Below, piece by piece: positions 1-7,943 of a stretch of 64,000 bases of DNA. The number at the start of each line of letters is the position of its first letter. Position 1 is the first letter of the stretch. The notes under the pieces were generated by a model, which ran no database searches, was not told where the DNA came from, and was given only the letters and a program-made list of their open reading frames with translations. The translations under genes were made by a program, and so were the position numbers. Source of the DNA: CADDYT01 sp035294125 (lineage in GTDB: Bacteria > Chloroflexota > Ktedonobacteria > Ktedonobacterales > Ktedonobacteraceae); the NCBI GenBank assembly GCA_035294125.1, contig DATGLM010000025.1:1-64000 (forward strand). The letters are read 5' to 3'.

Positions 1-140
1 AGATGGTGATGCCGGGTGACAACATCGAGATGACCGTTGAACTCATCCAGCCGGTGGCGATGGAGGAGGGGGTGCGCTTCGCCATTCGTGAAGGTGGTCG
101 CACCGTTGGCGCAGGCGTCTGCGTCAAAGTCGAACAATAA
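1..140 (+). CDS. tuf: Elongation factor Tu, C-terminal fragment (cut by window edge)
   Basis: Only the last 46 codons are in the window, in the frame ending TAA at 138-140. The peptide contains MPGDNIEMTVELIQPVAMEE followed by RFAIREGGRTVGAG, the conserved end of domain III of EF-Tu, the GTPase that delivers aminoacyl-tRNA to the ribosome. It lies directly upstream of rpsJ, the common tuf-S10 junction of bacterial str/S10 clusters. The rest of the gene lies left of the window. Confidence 0.96.
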   Translation, partial: MVMPGDNIEMTVELIQPVAMEEGVRFAIREGGRTVGAGVCVKVEQ

Positions 141-152
141 GGTTTGCTGACT

Positions 153-180
153 GTAAGGGCGCTAGCAATAGCGCCCTTAC
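153..180 (+). promoter_or_regulatory. Perfect 12-bp hairpin with GCAA tetraloop, tuf-rpsJ gap
   Basis: GTAAGGGCGCTA (153-164), loop GCAA (165-168), TAGCGCCCTTAC (169-180). The stem is perfect and the loop is of GNRA type. There is no T-tract, and the rpsJ Shine-Dalgarno (GAGGAG, from 182) follows at once. It is therefore more likely an mRNA processing or stabilising structure, or a weak attenuator, than a simple terminator. Confidence 0.6.
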
Positions 181-194
181 TGAGGAGAAAAACA

Positions 195-512
195 ATGGCA
201 ACAGGGACAAAACAACGCATACGCATTCGCTTGAAAGCATACGACCATCGAATTCTCGATCAGTCAGCAATGCAGATTGTGGATACGGCGCAGCAGACGG
301 GCGCGCGAGTTTCCGGCCCCGTGCCGCTGCCAACAGAGATCAACAAATTTACGGTGATGCGTTCGACGTTTATTGATAAAGATTCGCGCGAGCAGTTTGA
401 GATTCGTACTCATAAACGCCTGATTGATATCATTGAGCCGACCAACAAAACTGTAGAGGCCCTGACACGATTGAATCTGCCCGCTGGCGTAGATATCGAG
501 ATCAAGCTGTAG
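195..512 (+). CDS. rpsJ: 30S ribosomal protein uS10
   Basis: 105 residues starting MATGTKQRIRIRLKAYDHR, the typical uS10 N terminus and normal length. An in-frame upstream ATG at 144 would place the start inside the hairpin at 153-180. The ATG at 195 has GAGGAG just upstream and fits the family start, so it is preferred. uS10 sits in the 30S head and also serves as NusE in antitermination. It is the first gene of the S10 cluster. Confidence 0.97.
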   Translation: MATGTKQRIRIRLKAYDHRILDQSAMQIVDTAQQTGARVSGPVPLPTEINKFTVMRSTFIDKDSREQFEIRTHKRLIDIIEPTNKTVEALTRLNLPAGVDIEIKL

Positions 513-667
513 GAGCGAATGATGAACTTTGGCTGCTTCCTGCTAATATGCGTTCCCGTAAGCGCCGCTTGCGCGGCAAGGGGACGCGGAGCCAATCAAT
601 CGGCTCTACGTAGGATCTGTCAAACGTCATTGCTTCTATAGCGAGACAGAAAAAGAGGATAGAGGAA

Positions 668-1480
668 ATGCTGAATGCATTATTGGGCAGGAAGGTCGGC
701 ATGACCCAGGTATTCGGGCCTAATGGCACAGCCATTCCGGTCACTGTGATAGAAGTGGGTCCATGCGTCGTGACACAGATCAAGACGCCAGCGCGCGATG
801 GCTATGAAGCGGTACAGATTGGTTTCGAGCCAAAGACGCTCAAGCATGCCACTCGGGCTGAACTGGGACACTTAGGCCACAGCCTGCCATTACTGAGAGC
901 ACAACGCAGGCGCTTGCAGACATATCAGCAAGAGCAGCGTAAAGAAGGCGAAGCGGCAGGAGAAGAAGCCGCCGTCGCTACCGCAGAGAAAAAAGATAAG
1001 CAAATTGAAAAGTTGCTGAGAGTGCAGAACAATCGCCAGCGCCGACCGGGACCGGAACTCGGGCCCTTCAAAGTGCTGCGCGAAGTAGGTTTGCAGGAGG
1101 GTGCGAGCGCCGAGGGCCTGGAACTGGGCAAACAGTTCGGCGCAGACCTGTTTACCGTTGGTGAGGAAGTCGATGTGGTTGGTACCTCCAAAGGTAAAGG
1201 GTTCCAGGGTGGAGTGAAACGCCACGGTTTCCGTGGTGGACCGCGCACGCACGGTCAGTCTGACCGCACCCGCGCTCCTGGTTCGATTGGTTCCGGCACC
1301 ACGCCGGGCCGCGTGCTCAAGGGAACGCGCATGGCCGGTCACATGGGCAACGAGCGTGTGACAGTCAAAGGATTGCAAGTAATTCAAGCTGACGCCGAGC
1401 GCAACCTGCTGCTGGTGAAAGGGTCCGTACCCGGTGCCAACGGCGGCTTGCTCATGGTCAAGAAGCATGTGATGAGGTAA
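668..1480 (+). CDS. rplC: 50S ribosomal protein uL3 with central insertion
   Basis: 270 residues against about 210 in most bacteria. The N-terminal part (LLGRKVGMTQVF) and the C-terminal loop (KGFQGGVKRHGFRGGPRTHG, then GSIGSGTTPGRV and MAGHMGNERVTVKGL) are standard uL3; the loop reaches toward the peptidyl-transferase centre. Residues about 69-128 are a charged, probably helical insertion of Q, R, E, A and K. It begins after RAELGHL, and the normal text resumes with PELGPFKVLRE, so the two edges look alike. Start ATG has AGAGGA upstream. A 155-base gap separates it from rpsJ. Confidence 0.95.
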   Translation: MLNALLGRKVGMTQVFGPNGTAIPVTVIEVGPCVVTQIKTPARDGYEAVQIGFEPKTLKHATRAELGHLGHSLPLLRAQRRRLQTYQQEQRKEGEAAGEEAAVATAEKKDKQIEKLLRVQNNRQRRPGPELGPFKVLREVGLQEGASAEGLELGKQFGADLFTVGEEVDVVGTSKGKGFQGGVKRHGFRGGPRTHGQSDRTRAPGSIGSGTTPGRVLKGTRMAGHMGNERVTVKGLQVIQADAERNLLLVKGSVPGANGGLLMVKKHVMR

Positions 1481-1485
1481 CCGAA

Positions 1486-2277
1486 ATGCCCTCGACTACA
1501 GTATATAACATGGCTGGAGAGGCCGTAAAAGAGCTCGAACTGAGCGAGCAGGTATTCGGAGTCAACCCCAATATGGCGGTTCTCCACCAGGTTGTGACAG
1601 CGCAACTGGTAAATCGTCGTCAGGGGAATGCTTCGACCAAAACTCGCGCCGAGGTATCGGGCGGCAATAAGAAACCATACCGGCAAAAAGGAACGGGTCA
1701 TGCGCGCCAGGGAAGCACACGCGCCCCTCAGTTCCGTCATGGCGGCGCCGTATTCGGCCCGAAGCCGCACCCATATCACCATGATGTACCGAAGAAGATG
1801 CGCCGTCTGGCAATTCGCTCCGTCCTTTCAGACAAGGTTGCCAACGAGCGGCTGATCGTCCTTGAAGACCTGGCTATGGAGACTCCGCGTACCAAAGAGA
1901 TGCTGGCTCTGCTGGATCGGCTGGCGGTAGCCGAGAAGGGCAAAAATGTCCTGATTATGCTGCCGGTGCGAGATGAGAACGTCATCCTTTCGACGCGCAA
2001 CATTCCGAGTGCCAAAGTGCAACATGTCGCCTCGATTAACGTCGTGGAGATGCTGAAGCATGATGCGTTGATTATGCCGGAAAGCACCGTGCGCTGGATT
2101 GAGATGGTCTTCGGCGAGGGTTTGAGCGCCGAGGAAGCTACACAGCGGCTGGCGCAAGAGGCCAGAGAAAACGAAGCAGCCGCAGCGGTGGTCGAGGCTG
2201 AGGAGGCTGGAGCATCTGAAGAAGCTGAGGACGAGGCCGAGGAGGCTGAAGAAATCGAAGCGGCGGAGAACGAGTAG
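1486..2277 (+). CDS. rplD: 50S ribosomal protein uL4 with acidic tail
   Basis: 263 residues against about 205 usually. The core has the conserved extended-loop signature TRAEVSGGNKKPYRQKGTGH and then GGAVFGPKPH. The last 50 or so residues are almost only Glu and Ala with a little Asp (EAEEAGASEEAEDEAEEAEE), a disordered acidic tail. uL4 lines the nascent-peptide exit tunnel, and in E. coli it also regulates the S10 operon. The gene starts 5 nt after rplC, so the two are probably co-translated. Confidence 0.95.
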   Translation: MPSTTVYNMAGEAVKELELSEQVFGVNPNMAVLHQVVTAQLVNRRQGNASTKTRAEVSGGNKKPYRQKGTGHARQGSTRAPQFRHGGAVFGPKPHPYHHDVPKKMRRLAIRSVLSDKVANERLIVLEDLAMETPRTKEMLALLDRLAVAEKGKNVLIMLPVRDENVILSTRNIPSAKVQHVASINVVEMLKHDALIMPESTVRWIEMVFGEGLSAEEATQRLAQEARENEAAAAVVEAEEAGASEEAEDEAEEAEEIEAAENE

Positions 2278-2306
2278 CTGCGGCTGCCAGCTAGGAGGTA
2301 AGAACT

Positions 2307-2603
2307 GTGGAGATCACAGAAGTACTGCGCAACGGTATCATCACCGAGAAATCGGTGAAGCTGCAAGAGCAGAATAAATATACATTCCGGGTTGCCCTGA
2401 AAGCAAACAAGATCGATGTCCGCCGCGCCGTTGAGCAGATGTTTAACGTAAGGGTGGTTTCAGTCAATATCATGCGCATGCCGGGCAAACCGCGCAATAT
2501 TCACCGGCGTGGGCGCATGCCGCGACGGATCGAAGCTCGCGAGTGGAAAAAGGCGATTGTGACCCTGGCGGAGGGTCAGACAATCGAAGCATTGAAGGCT
2601 TAG
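2307..2603 (+). CDS. rplW: 50S ribosomal protein uL23
   Basis: 98 residues, normal length, starting with GTG at 2307 after TAGGAGGT. Contains the typical IITEKSVKL near the N terminus and the RMPGKPRNIHRRGRMP loop. uL23 sits at the tunnel exit, where trigger factor and SRP dock. No unusual extension. Confidence 0.95.
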   Translation: MEITEVLRNGIITEKSVKLQEQNKYTFRVALKANKIDVRRAVEQMFNVRVVSVNIMRMPGKPRNIHRRGRMPRRIEAREWKKAIVTLAEGQTIEALKA

Positions 2604-2622
2604 GTAGAAGTAGGTAAAAACA

Positions 2623-3462
2623 ATGCCAGTTAGACAGTATAAACCAACATCTCCTGGGCGTCGCGGCATGTCGGTCTCGACTTTCGAGGAAATCACGAAA
2701 ACGAAGCCTGAGAAGTCTCTGACCGTTTCTTTGAAGAAACATTCCGGGCGCAATAATCAGGGAAAAATTACGACGCGCCATCGTGGCGGCGGGGCCAAAC
2801 GTGCCTACCGCATCATCGATTTTAAGCGCAACAAGCCGGGTGTTCCGGCCCGCGTCACGGCCATTGAGTACGACCCGAATCGCTCGGCCCGTATCGCCTT
2901 GCTGCACTACCGTGACGGCGAGAAACGCTACATCATCGCGCCGCTCGGTCTGAAAGTCGGCGATATCGTAGAGTCTGGCCCGGAGGCCGATATTCGTACA
3001 GGCAACGCGCTGCCTCTGAAGAATATTCCAACCGGCACGACCATCCATAATATCGAGTTGGAGCGAGGGCGCGGCGGCCAGCTTGCCCGTGGCGCGGGCG
3101 TAGGGGCGCAGCTCATGGCGAAGGAAGGTGATTATGCCCTCTTGCGCCTGCCTTCTGGCGAGCAGCGCCGCGTTCACATTCTCTGTATGGCGACCATCGG
3201 CCAGGTCGGCAACGTGGAGCATGAGAACATCAGCATTGGTAAGGCCGGACGGGCTCGTCATATGGGCCGTCGCCCAGCCGTGCGTGGCTCTGTCATGAAC
3301 CCACGCGACCATCCGCATGGTGGTGGTGAAGGCCGTTCGCCGATTGGCGGACAGCCGCAGACTCCCTGGGGCAAACCTGCTCTGGGTTACAAAACTCGTC
3401 ACAATAAGAGGACGGATAAGTTCATCGTACGCCGCCGTAACGCAGGCAGGAGGAGAAAGTAA
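2623..3462 (+). CDS. rplB: 50S ribosomal protein uL2
   Basis: 279 residues, standard length, starting MPVRQYKPTSPGRRGMSVST. It carries GRNNQGKITTRHRGGGAKR and, near the C terminus, NPRDHPHGGGEGRSPIG, which contains the invariant histidine near the peptidyl-transferase centre. Essential for subunit joining. It sits between rplW and rpsS in canonical order. Confidence 0.97.
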   Translation: MPVRQYKPTSPGRRGMSVSTFEEITKTKPEKSLTVSLKKHSGRNNQGKITTRHRGGGAKRAYRIIDFKRNKPGVPARVTAIEYDPNRSARIALLHYRDGEKRYIIAPLGLKVGDIVESGPEADIRTGNALPLKNIPTGTTIHNIELERGRGGQLARGAGVGAQLMAKEGDYALLRLPSGEQRRVHILCMATIGQVGNVEHENISIGKAGRARHMGRRPAVRGSVMNPRDHPHGGGEGRSPIGGQPQTPWGKPALGYKTRHNKRTDKFIVRRRNAGRRRK

Positions 3463-3464
3463 TC

Positions 3465-3752
3465 ATGTCGCGCTCTACGAAGAAAGGCCCGTACATCCAC
3501 GAGTCGCTCAGGAAAAAAGTGCTCCTCATGAGGAGGAGTGGAGATCGCCGCGTCATCAAGACCTGGTCCCGCGCTTCCATGATCTTCCCTGAGATGGTTG
3601 GCATGACCATCGGTGTCCATAACGGAAAGACACATGTGCCTATCTATATTACAGAGAATATGGTAGGTCATAAGCTCGGTGAGTTTGCCCCCACGCGGCA
3701 TTTCCGTGGTCATGCGGGCGGCAAGAGTGAGAAGACTACTTCGGTCCGCTAG
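3465..3752 (+). CDS. rpsS: 30S ribosomal protein uS19
   Basis: 95 residues starting MSRSTKKGPYIHESLRKKV, with the family block FPEMVGMTIGVHNGK and a C terminus ending KTTSVR. It is normal in length and binds in the 30S head with uS13. The start lies 2 nt after the rplB stop, so translation is probably coupled. Confidence 0.97.
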   Translation: MSRSTKKGPYIHESLRKKVLLMRRSGDRRVIKTWSRASMIFPEMVGMTIGVHNGKTHVPIYITENMVGHKLGEFAPTRHFRGHAGGKSEKTTSVR

Positions 3753-3760
3753 TAGGAGGT

Positions 3761-3846
3761 GTAGGGGCGCGGGCGAAGGTCTTTCAGGACTCTTTGGATT
3801 ATATCGATTGAGCAACATATCTATGGAGAGAAGGTTGCGCCCCTAC
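3761..3846 (+). repeat. GTAGGGGCGC inverted repeat in the rpsS-rplV gap
   Basis: GTAGGGGCGC at 3761-3770 is matched exactly by its reverse complement GCGCCCCTAC at 3837-3846. They enclose 66 bases with no evident gene. The arms resemble other GTAGGG-type palindromes in this window (29070, 47890, 51926-52022). It is probably a small repeat inserted in the ribosomal operon, or an mRNA structure. Confidence 0.5.
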
Positions 3847-3863
3847 ATTATCAGAGGTGTGAA

Positions 3864-4211
3864 ATGCAAGTAAGGGCTATCGCAAAAAATATAGGTGTCC
3901 CGCCGCGTAAGATGCGCCTGGTCACGGACACAGTCAAAGGGAAGACAGTAGCAGATGCTCTGGCTATTCTCCAGTACCTTCCCAATGCGGGCGCAGAACC
4001 GGTGCGCAAGGTCGTTGCCTCGGCGGCTGCCAATGCGGAGAATAACTATAATCTCAATCCCGATGATCTGTATATTCTGAATATCACGACCGATGAAGCG
4101 TTCCGTCTGAAGCGGGCGAAGGCTCGTTCGCATGGTCGCTTTGGCTATATTCAGCGACGCTACAGCCACGTGACGGTCGTTGTTTCAGACAACCCGGCAG
4201 ACGCCAGGTAA
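3864..4211 (+). CDS. rplV: 50S ribosomal protein uL22
   Basis: 115 residues starting MQVRAIAKNIGVPPRKMRLV, then VADALAILQYLPNAG and the hairpin-tip region LKRAKARSHGRFGYIQRRYSHV. Normal length; its loop lines the exit tunnel. It is separated from rpsS by 111 bases that contain an inverted repeat, and followed closely by rpsC. Confidence 0.96.
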   Translation: MQVRAIAKNIGVPPRKMRLVTDTVKGKTVADALAILQYLPNAGAEPVRKVVASAAANAENNYNLNPDDLYILNITTDEAFRLKRAKARSHGRFGYIQRRYSHVTVVVSDNPADAR

Positions 4212-4261
4212 CGGTAGGGCAGCCCGGCGTGAGTCGCCGGGAAAAGAACAAGGAGGACACT

Positions 4262-5509
4262 TTGGGACAGAAAGTGCATCCCACAGGATTCCGGCTCGGC
4301 GTCGTCAAGGGGTGGCAATCGCGCTGGTATGCCGGGCGGGACTACAAAGATATACTCGCAGAAGATTATCAAATCAGGCAGATGATCAACAAAGACCTGG
4401 CAAGCGCCTCGGTTTCGCGCATTGAGATCGAGCGAGCCGCGGCGAACCAGGTGGCAGTGACCATTCACACTGCTCGTCCCGGTATCGTGATCGGGAAAAG
4501 CGGCGAGAAGGTGGACAGGCTGCGCGCCCAACTGGAGGCGAAGACCCACAAGCGCGTGCGCCTGAACATCATGGAGATTCGCCAGCCGGAACTCGATGCG
4601 ACGCTGGTGGCGCGCAGTATCGCCGAGCAGTTGGAGAAGCGTGTCTCGTTCCGCCGTGCCATGAAGCAGGCAGTGCAGAAGGCACAGCGCTCCGGGGCGA
4701 AAGGCGTGAAGATTATTGTTGGTGGTCGTCTCGGTGGAGCGGAAATTGCCCGTTCTGAGAAAGAGGTAGAGGGGAAAGTTCCCCTGCACACGCTGCGCGC
4801 CGATATTGATTACGGCCAGGCAGAGGCGCATACCACCTTTGGCGTCATTGGTATCAAGGTATGGATATATAAAGGCGATGTACTGCCGAGCAAGCGCCGC
4901 GAAGCCGGTGAGGTCGCGGAAGCGGCACCGCAGCCAGCTTTCCCGCGCGAGGGAGAGCGCCGCGAGCGTGGTGAGCGCCGTCGCGAAGGCGGAGAGCGTC
5001 GCGAACGCCGCGAGCGTGGTGAGCGCCGTGAAGGCGGCGAGCGCCCACAGGGAGAGCGCCGCGAGCGCCCGCAAGGTGAACGCGCTCCACGGGGGCAGGG
5101 ACAGGCTCAGGGAGAGCGCCGCGAACGTCCGCAGGGAGAGCGCGGGCCACGTCCACAGGGAGAGCGCCCGCAAGGTGAACGCGCTCCACGGGGGCAGGGA
5201 CAGGCTCAGGGAGAGCGCCGCGAACGTCCGCAGGGAGAGCGCCGCGAACGTCCACAGGGAGAGCGCCGCGAGCGCGGACCACGCCCACAGGGACAGGCAC
5301 CTGTGGCGCAGGCCGCGCAGGAAACACCAACTGCCGCGCAGTCAGAGGCAGCGGCAACCCCGGTAAATCAGGCTGCGCCGGTTGTGGAAACTCCACAGGT
5401 TACGGAAACCCCGCAACCGCAGGCCGAGGTTCAGCAGGCACCGGCCCCGGAGACACCGCAGGCAGCGCCGTCGCCAGCACCCGAATCCGAATCAGAAGCA
5501 GGTGCATAG
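4262..5509 (+). CDS. rpsC: 30S ribosomal protein uS3 with giant arginine-rich tail
   Basis: Starts with TTG at 4262 (giving MGQKVHPTGFRLG), placed just after AAGGAGG at 4250-4256; an in-frame GTG at 4229 lacks the family N terminus. Length is 415 residues against 210-250 normally. Residues 1-210 are a regular uS3 with the KH signature HTARPGIVIGKSGEKVDRLR and the end GVIGIKVWIYKGD. Residues about 211-415 are low complexity: first Arg/Glu/Gly/Pro/Gln repeats such as GERRERPQGE and GERAPRGQGQAQ, then a Pro/Ala/Gln/Glu stretch ending ESESEAGA. Two 81-base copies lie 99 bases apart (5063-5143, 5162-5242). uS3 forms part of the mRNA entry channel. Confidence 0.95.
   Translation: MGQKVHPTGFRLGVVKGWQSRWYAGRDYKDILAEDYQIRQMINKDLASASVSRIEIERAAANQVAVTIHTARPGIVIGKSGEKVDRLRAQLEAKTHKRVRLNIMEIRQPELDATLVARSIAEQLEKRVSFRRAMKQAVQKAQRSGAKGVKIIVGGRLGGAEIARSEKEVEGKVPLHTLRADIDYGQAEAHTTFGVIGIKVWIYKGDVLPSKRREAGEVAEAAPQPAFPREGERRERGERRREGGERRERRERGERREGGERPQGERRERPQGERAPRGQGQAQGERRERPQGERGPRPQGERPQGERAPRGQGQAQGERRERPQGERRERPQGERRERGPRPQGQAPVAQAAQETPTAAQSEAAATPVNQAAPVVETPQVTETPQPQAEVQQAPAPETPQAAPSPAPESESEAGA
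5063..5242 (+). repeat. 99-bp-period direct repeat inside rpsC
   Basis: The sequence from 5063 to 5143 recurs at 5162-5242 with no difference that I can find, a shift of 99 bases (33 codons), so the frame is kept. It encodes ERPQGERAPRGQGQAQGERR and what follows. Shorter fragments of the unit flank it. Such long identical copies suggest recent slippage or unequal crossing over. Confidence 0.85.
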
Positions 5510-5533
5510 AGCCAGTAGAGGAGATACGAAGCC

Positions 5534-5965
5534 ATGTTGTTGGCACCGTCACGTACAAAGTACCGCAAGCAGCATCGCGGTCGCATGAAAGGTGAAGCCC
5601 ATCGCGGCAGCACCCTCGCCTTTGGCGAATATGGGTTGCAGGCGCTGGAGCCGGTCTGGCTGGAAGCCCGCCAGATCGAGGCCGCGCGTATAGCGCTCAC
5701 CCGCTTTATGAAGCGCGGTGGAAAAGTCTGGATCCGCGTCTTCCCCGATAAGCCGATCACGGCCAAGCCTGCCGAGACGCGCATGGGTAGCGGTAAAGGT
5801 GCTGTCGATCACTGGGTCGCAGTCGTCAAGCCGGGTCGCATCATTTTTGAGATTGGCGGCGTGAGCGAGGAAGTCGCCAAAGAAGCTGTCAGACTGGCCG
5901 GTCACAAGCTGCCGGTTGCAACCCGCTTTATTAAACGAGGGGAGGCGGAGAGTGTCGAAGCTTAA
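5534..5965 (+). CDS. rplP: 50S ribosomal protein uL16
   Basis: 143 residues starting MLLAPSRTKYRKQHRGRMKG, with the conserved RGSTLAFGEYGLQALEP and RIFPDKP-like block (RVFPDKPITAKPAETRMGSGKG). Normal length. uL16 helps position tRNA in the A site. Its 3' end overlaps the rpmC start by 14 bases. Confidence 0.97.
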   Translation: MLLAPSRTKYRKQHRGRMKGEAHRGSTLAFGEYGLQALEPVWLEARQIEAARIALTRFMKRGGKVWIRVFPDKPITAKPAETRMGSGKGAVDHWVAVVKPGRIIFEIGGVSEEVAKEAVRLAGHKLPVATRFIKRGEAESVEA

Positions 5966-6161
5966 TGAACGCCGCAAACAGATCGCTGAACTTTCCATTG
6001 GCGAGTCGCAGCGCGAACTGAAAGAATTGCGCATGAAGCTGTTCAATCTCCGTTTGCAGAAGCAGCGCGGTGAAGTGAAGAACAACCGTATCTTCGCGCA
6101 GACCCGCAAGGATATTGCGCGCTTGCTGCACCATATATCCGAGTTGGAGGCAGAGGAATGA
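5952..6161 (+). CDS. rpmC: 50S ribosomal protein uL29
   Basis: 69 residues from GTG at 5952 (VSKLNERRKQIAELSIGES), preceded by GGGGAGGCGGAG. A longer in-frame ATG start at 5916 would lie deep inside rplP and add non-homologous residues, so it is rejected. Contains ELRMKLFNLRLQKQRGEVKN and R-x-x-RKDIARLLH typical of uL29. Its stop overlaps the rpsQ start (ATGA). Confidence 0.95.
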   Translation: MSKLNERRKQIAELSIGESQRELKELRMKLFNLRLQKQRGEVKNNRIFAQTRKDIARLLHHISELEAEE

Positions 6162-6538
6162 CACAGCAGAATGCCACACCTGTAACCGCGACGCCCGCTC
6201 CCGCCACGGGGAGCCACCGCCAGCAGAAGGTTGGGCGCGTGGTAAGCAATAAAATGAACAAAACTATTGTTGTAGCTGTAGAGAGATTGAAGAAACATCG
6301 CATCTACAAGCGCACCTATAGAGTAACCAAGAAATTCCACGTGCATGATGAGAACAACGAAGCCCAGATGGGTGATACTGTGCTCATTGAAGAGAGCCGC
6401 CCGATCAGCAAGACGAAGCACTGGCGTCTCGTCAGAATCGTCAAGCGCGGCAGCGGCGTCGTGCCGGTGGAAGAATTATTGGCCGAGGTCGATCCCAATC
6501 TAGCTGGTGAGGCAGTGGAAGAGGAAGAAGGAGAGTAG
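6158..6538 (+). CDS. rpsQ: 30S ribosomal protein uS17 with both termini extended
   Basis: 126 residues against about 85. The OB-fold core begins near residue 25 with VGRVVSNKMNKTIVVAVERL and continues through YKRTYRVTKKFHVHDE and GDTVLIEESRPISKTKHWRLV. An N-terminal extension rich in Thr, Pro and Ala and a C-terminal acidic tail ending GEAVEEEEGE are additions. Start ATG overlaps the rpmC stop by 4 bases, so it is translationally coupled. Confidence 0.95.
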   Translation: MTQQNATPVTATPAPATGSHRQQKVGRVVSNKMNKTIVVAVERLKKHRIYKRTYRVTKKFHVHDENNEAQMGDTVLIEESRPISKTKHWRLVRIVKRGSGVVPVEELLAEVDPNLAGEAVEEEEGE

Positions 6539-6543
6539 ACGAA

Positions 6544-6912
6544 ATGATTCAACCACAGACACGTTTGAAGGTTGCGGATAACACCGGCGCAAAAGAGATT
6601 ATGTGTATTCGTGTGATGAGTGGCTCCCGCAAGAAATATGCGGAAGTGGGCGACATCATCAAGGCTTCGGTGAAGCAGGCAGCACCCAACGGACAGGTGA
6701 AGAAGGGTGAGGTAGTCAACGCCGTGGTCGTGCGTGTCGCAAAGGAATATGCGCGCCCCGATGGTTCGCATATCCGCTTTGACGAAAACGCAGCCGTGAT
6801 TATCGCGGCGGGCAACAACCCACGCGGCACACGTATCTTTGGCCCGGTAGCCCGCGAACTGCGCGAGCGAAACTTTATGAAGATCATCTCGCTTGCGCCA
6901 GAAGTACTGTAA
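6544..6912 (+). CDS. rplN: 50S ribosomal protein uL14
   Basis: 122 residues starting MIQPQTRLKVADNTGAKE, a canonical uL14 of exact family length, with AVVVRVAKEYARPDGSHIRF, NPRGTRIFGPVARELR and the end KIISLAPEVL. uL14 lies at the subunit interface near uL19. It begins 5 nt after rpsQ. Confidence 0.98.
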   Translation: MIQPQTRLKVADNTGAKEIMCIRVMSGSRKKYAEVGDIIKASVKQAAPNGQVKKGEVVNAVVVRVAKEYARPDGSHIRFDENAAVIIAAGNNPRGTRIFGPVARELRERNFMKIISLAPEVL

Positions 6913-6988
6913 TAGAGGAAAGCCCGGAAGGTAGTAGCGCCCCAGGCTATCCTCTTGCAGGTGGCCTGTCAGGGGCTAGAGGAAAGAT

Positions 6989-7378
6989 ATGGCAGTAAAA
7001 GAGAAAGAGAAAAAGCCTCTCCACCTTGCCAAAATGAATATAAAGAAAGGCGACACCGTCGTCATTCTGGTCGGCAAGGATCGGGGGAAGCAAGGCGTGG
7101 TTTCGCGGGCTATGCCACAGGAGAATAAGGTCATCGTTGAGGGCCTGAACCTCGTCAAGAAGCATGTACGCTCGCAGAGCCAGACGACCCAGGGCGGCAT
7201 CATCGAGAAGGCAATGCCGATCCATGTGTCGAACACGATGCTGATCTGCACCGAGTGCGGGCAGCCGACGCGCGTGGGGCACGAACGCCGCCCGATGGGT
7301 GCGGATCAGAAGATGCGCAAAGTGCGCGTTTGCAAGAAATGTCATAAGATCATTGAAGATCGGACGAGGAGTAGTTAA
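6989..7378 (+). CDS. rplX: 50S ribosomal protein uL24
   Basis: 129 residues, somewhat longer than the usual 105. A Lys/Glu-rich N-terminal segment precedes the KOW motif KGDTVVILVGKDRGKQGVV. The C-terminal part carries CTECGQPTRVGHER and RKVRVCKKCHKII, a four-cysteine zinc-ribbon-like arrangement. The start has AGAGGAAAG upstream. A 76-base gap after rplN can fold into a hairpin (about 6950-6984). Confidence 0.95.
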   Translation: MAVKEKEKKPLHLAKMNIKKGDTVVILVGKDRGKQGVVSRAMPQENKVIVEGLNLVKKHVRSQSQTTQGGIIEKAMPIHVSNTMLICTECGQPTRVGHERRPMGADQKMRKVRVCKKCHKIIEDRTRSS

Positions 7379-7383
7379 ACGTT

Positions 7384-7929
7384 ATGGCATCAAGGTTGAG
7401 GGAAAAATATCAACAAGAGGTTGTGCCAGCTCTGAAAAAAGAGTTTAACTACAGCAACCCCATGCAGGTTCCGACGGTAAAAAAGGTCGTGGTCAATATC
7501 GGTCTGGGTGAGGTCATTCAGAATCCGAAGGCGCTGGATGCCGCCGTTGGCGATCTGGCTGCCATTACGGGCCAGCGCCCGATCATTACCCGCGCCAAAC
7601 GTTCCGTCGCCGCTTTCAAGCTGCGCGAAGGCATGCAGATTGGCGCGATGGTGACGCTGCGCGGCGATCGCATGTACCAGTTCCTGGATAAGCTGATGAA
7701 CGTGGCGCTGCCTCGTCTGCGCGACTTCCAGGGCGTCTCTGCCGAAGCGTTCGACGGACGTGGCAACTACACGCTGGGCCTGCGCGAGCAACTTGTCTTC
7801 CCCGAAATCGACTATGACAAGATCGACAAGGTGCGTGGCATGGAAGTGAGCATCGTCACCTCGGCTCGTACCGATGAAGAGGGACGGGAGCTGCTCAAAT
7901 TGATGGGCATGCCCTTCAAGAAGAAATAA
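7384..7929 (+). CDS. rplE: 50S ribosomal protein uL5
   Basis: 181 residues, normal length. It has NPMQVPTVKKVVVNIGLGE, GQRPIITRAKRSVAAFKLREG, and LRDFQGVSAEAFDGRGNYTLG in the 5S rRNA- and tRNA-contacting regions, and ends with the family pattern ELLKLMGMPFKK. It begins 5 nt after rplX. Confidence 0.97.
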   Translation: MASRLREKYQQEVVPALKKEFNYSNPMQVPTVKKVVVNIGLGEVIQNPKALDAAVGDLAAITGQRPIITRAKRSVAAFKLREGMQIGAMVTLRGDRMYQFLDKLMNVALPRLRDFQGVSAEAFDGRGNYTLGLREQLVFPEIDYDKIDKVRGMEVSIVTSARTDEEGRELLKLMGMPFKKK

Positions 7930-7943
7930 AGCTGGAGAGCAAC

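Noticed and set aside
4229..4261. GTG at 4229 as the rpsC start
   Set aside because: The strong AAGGAGG lies after it and directly before TTG 4262, and the family N terminus MGQKVHPTGF begins at the TTG.
4160..5173. Antisense Leu/Ala/Ser-rich open frame across rpsC
   Set aside because: Produced by the repetitive tail codons read backward; it would start inside the uS3 repeats and has no support.
5063..5242. Direct repeats in the rpsC tail as a possible CRISPR array
   Set aside because: The copies lie in frame inside a coding region, number only two long units, and have no spacers or cas genes.
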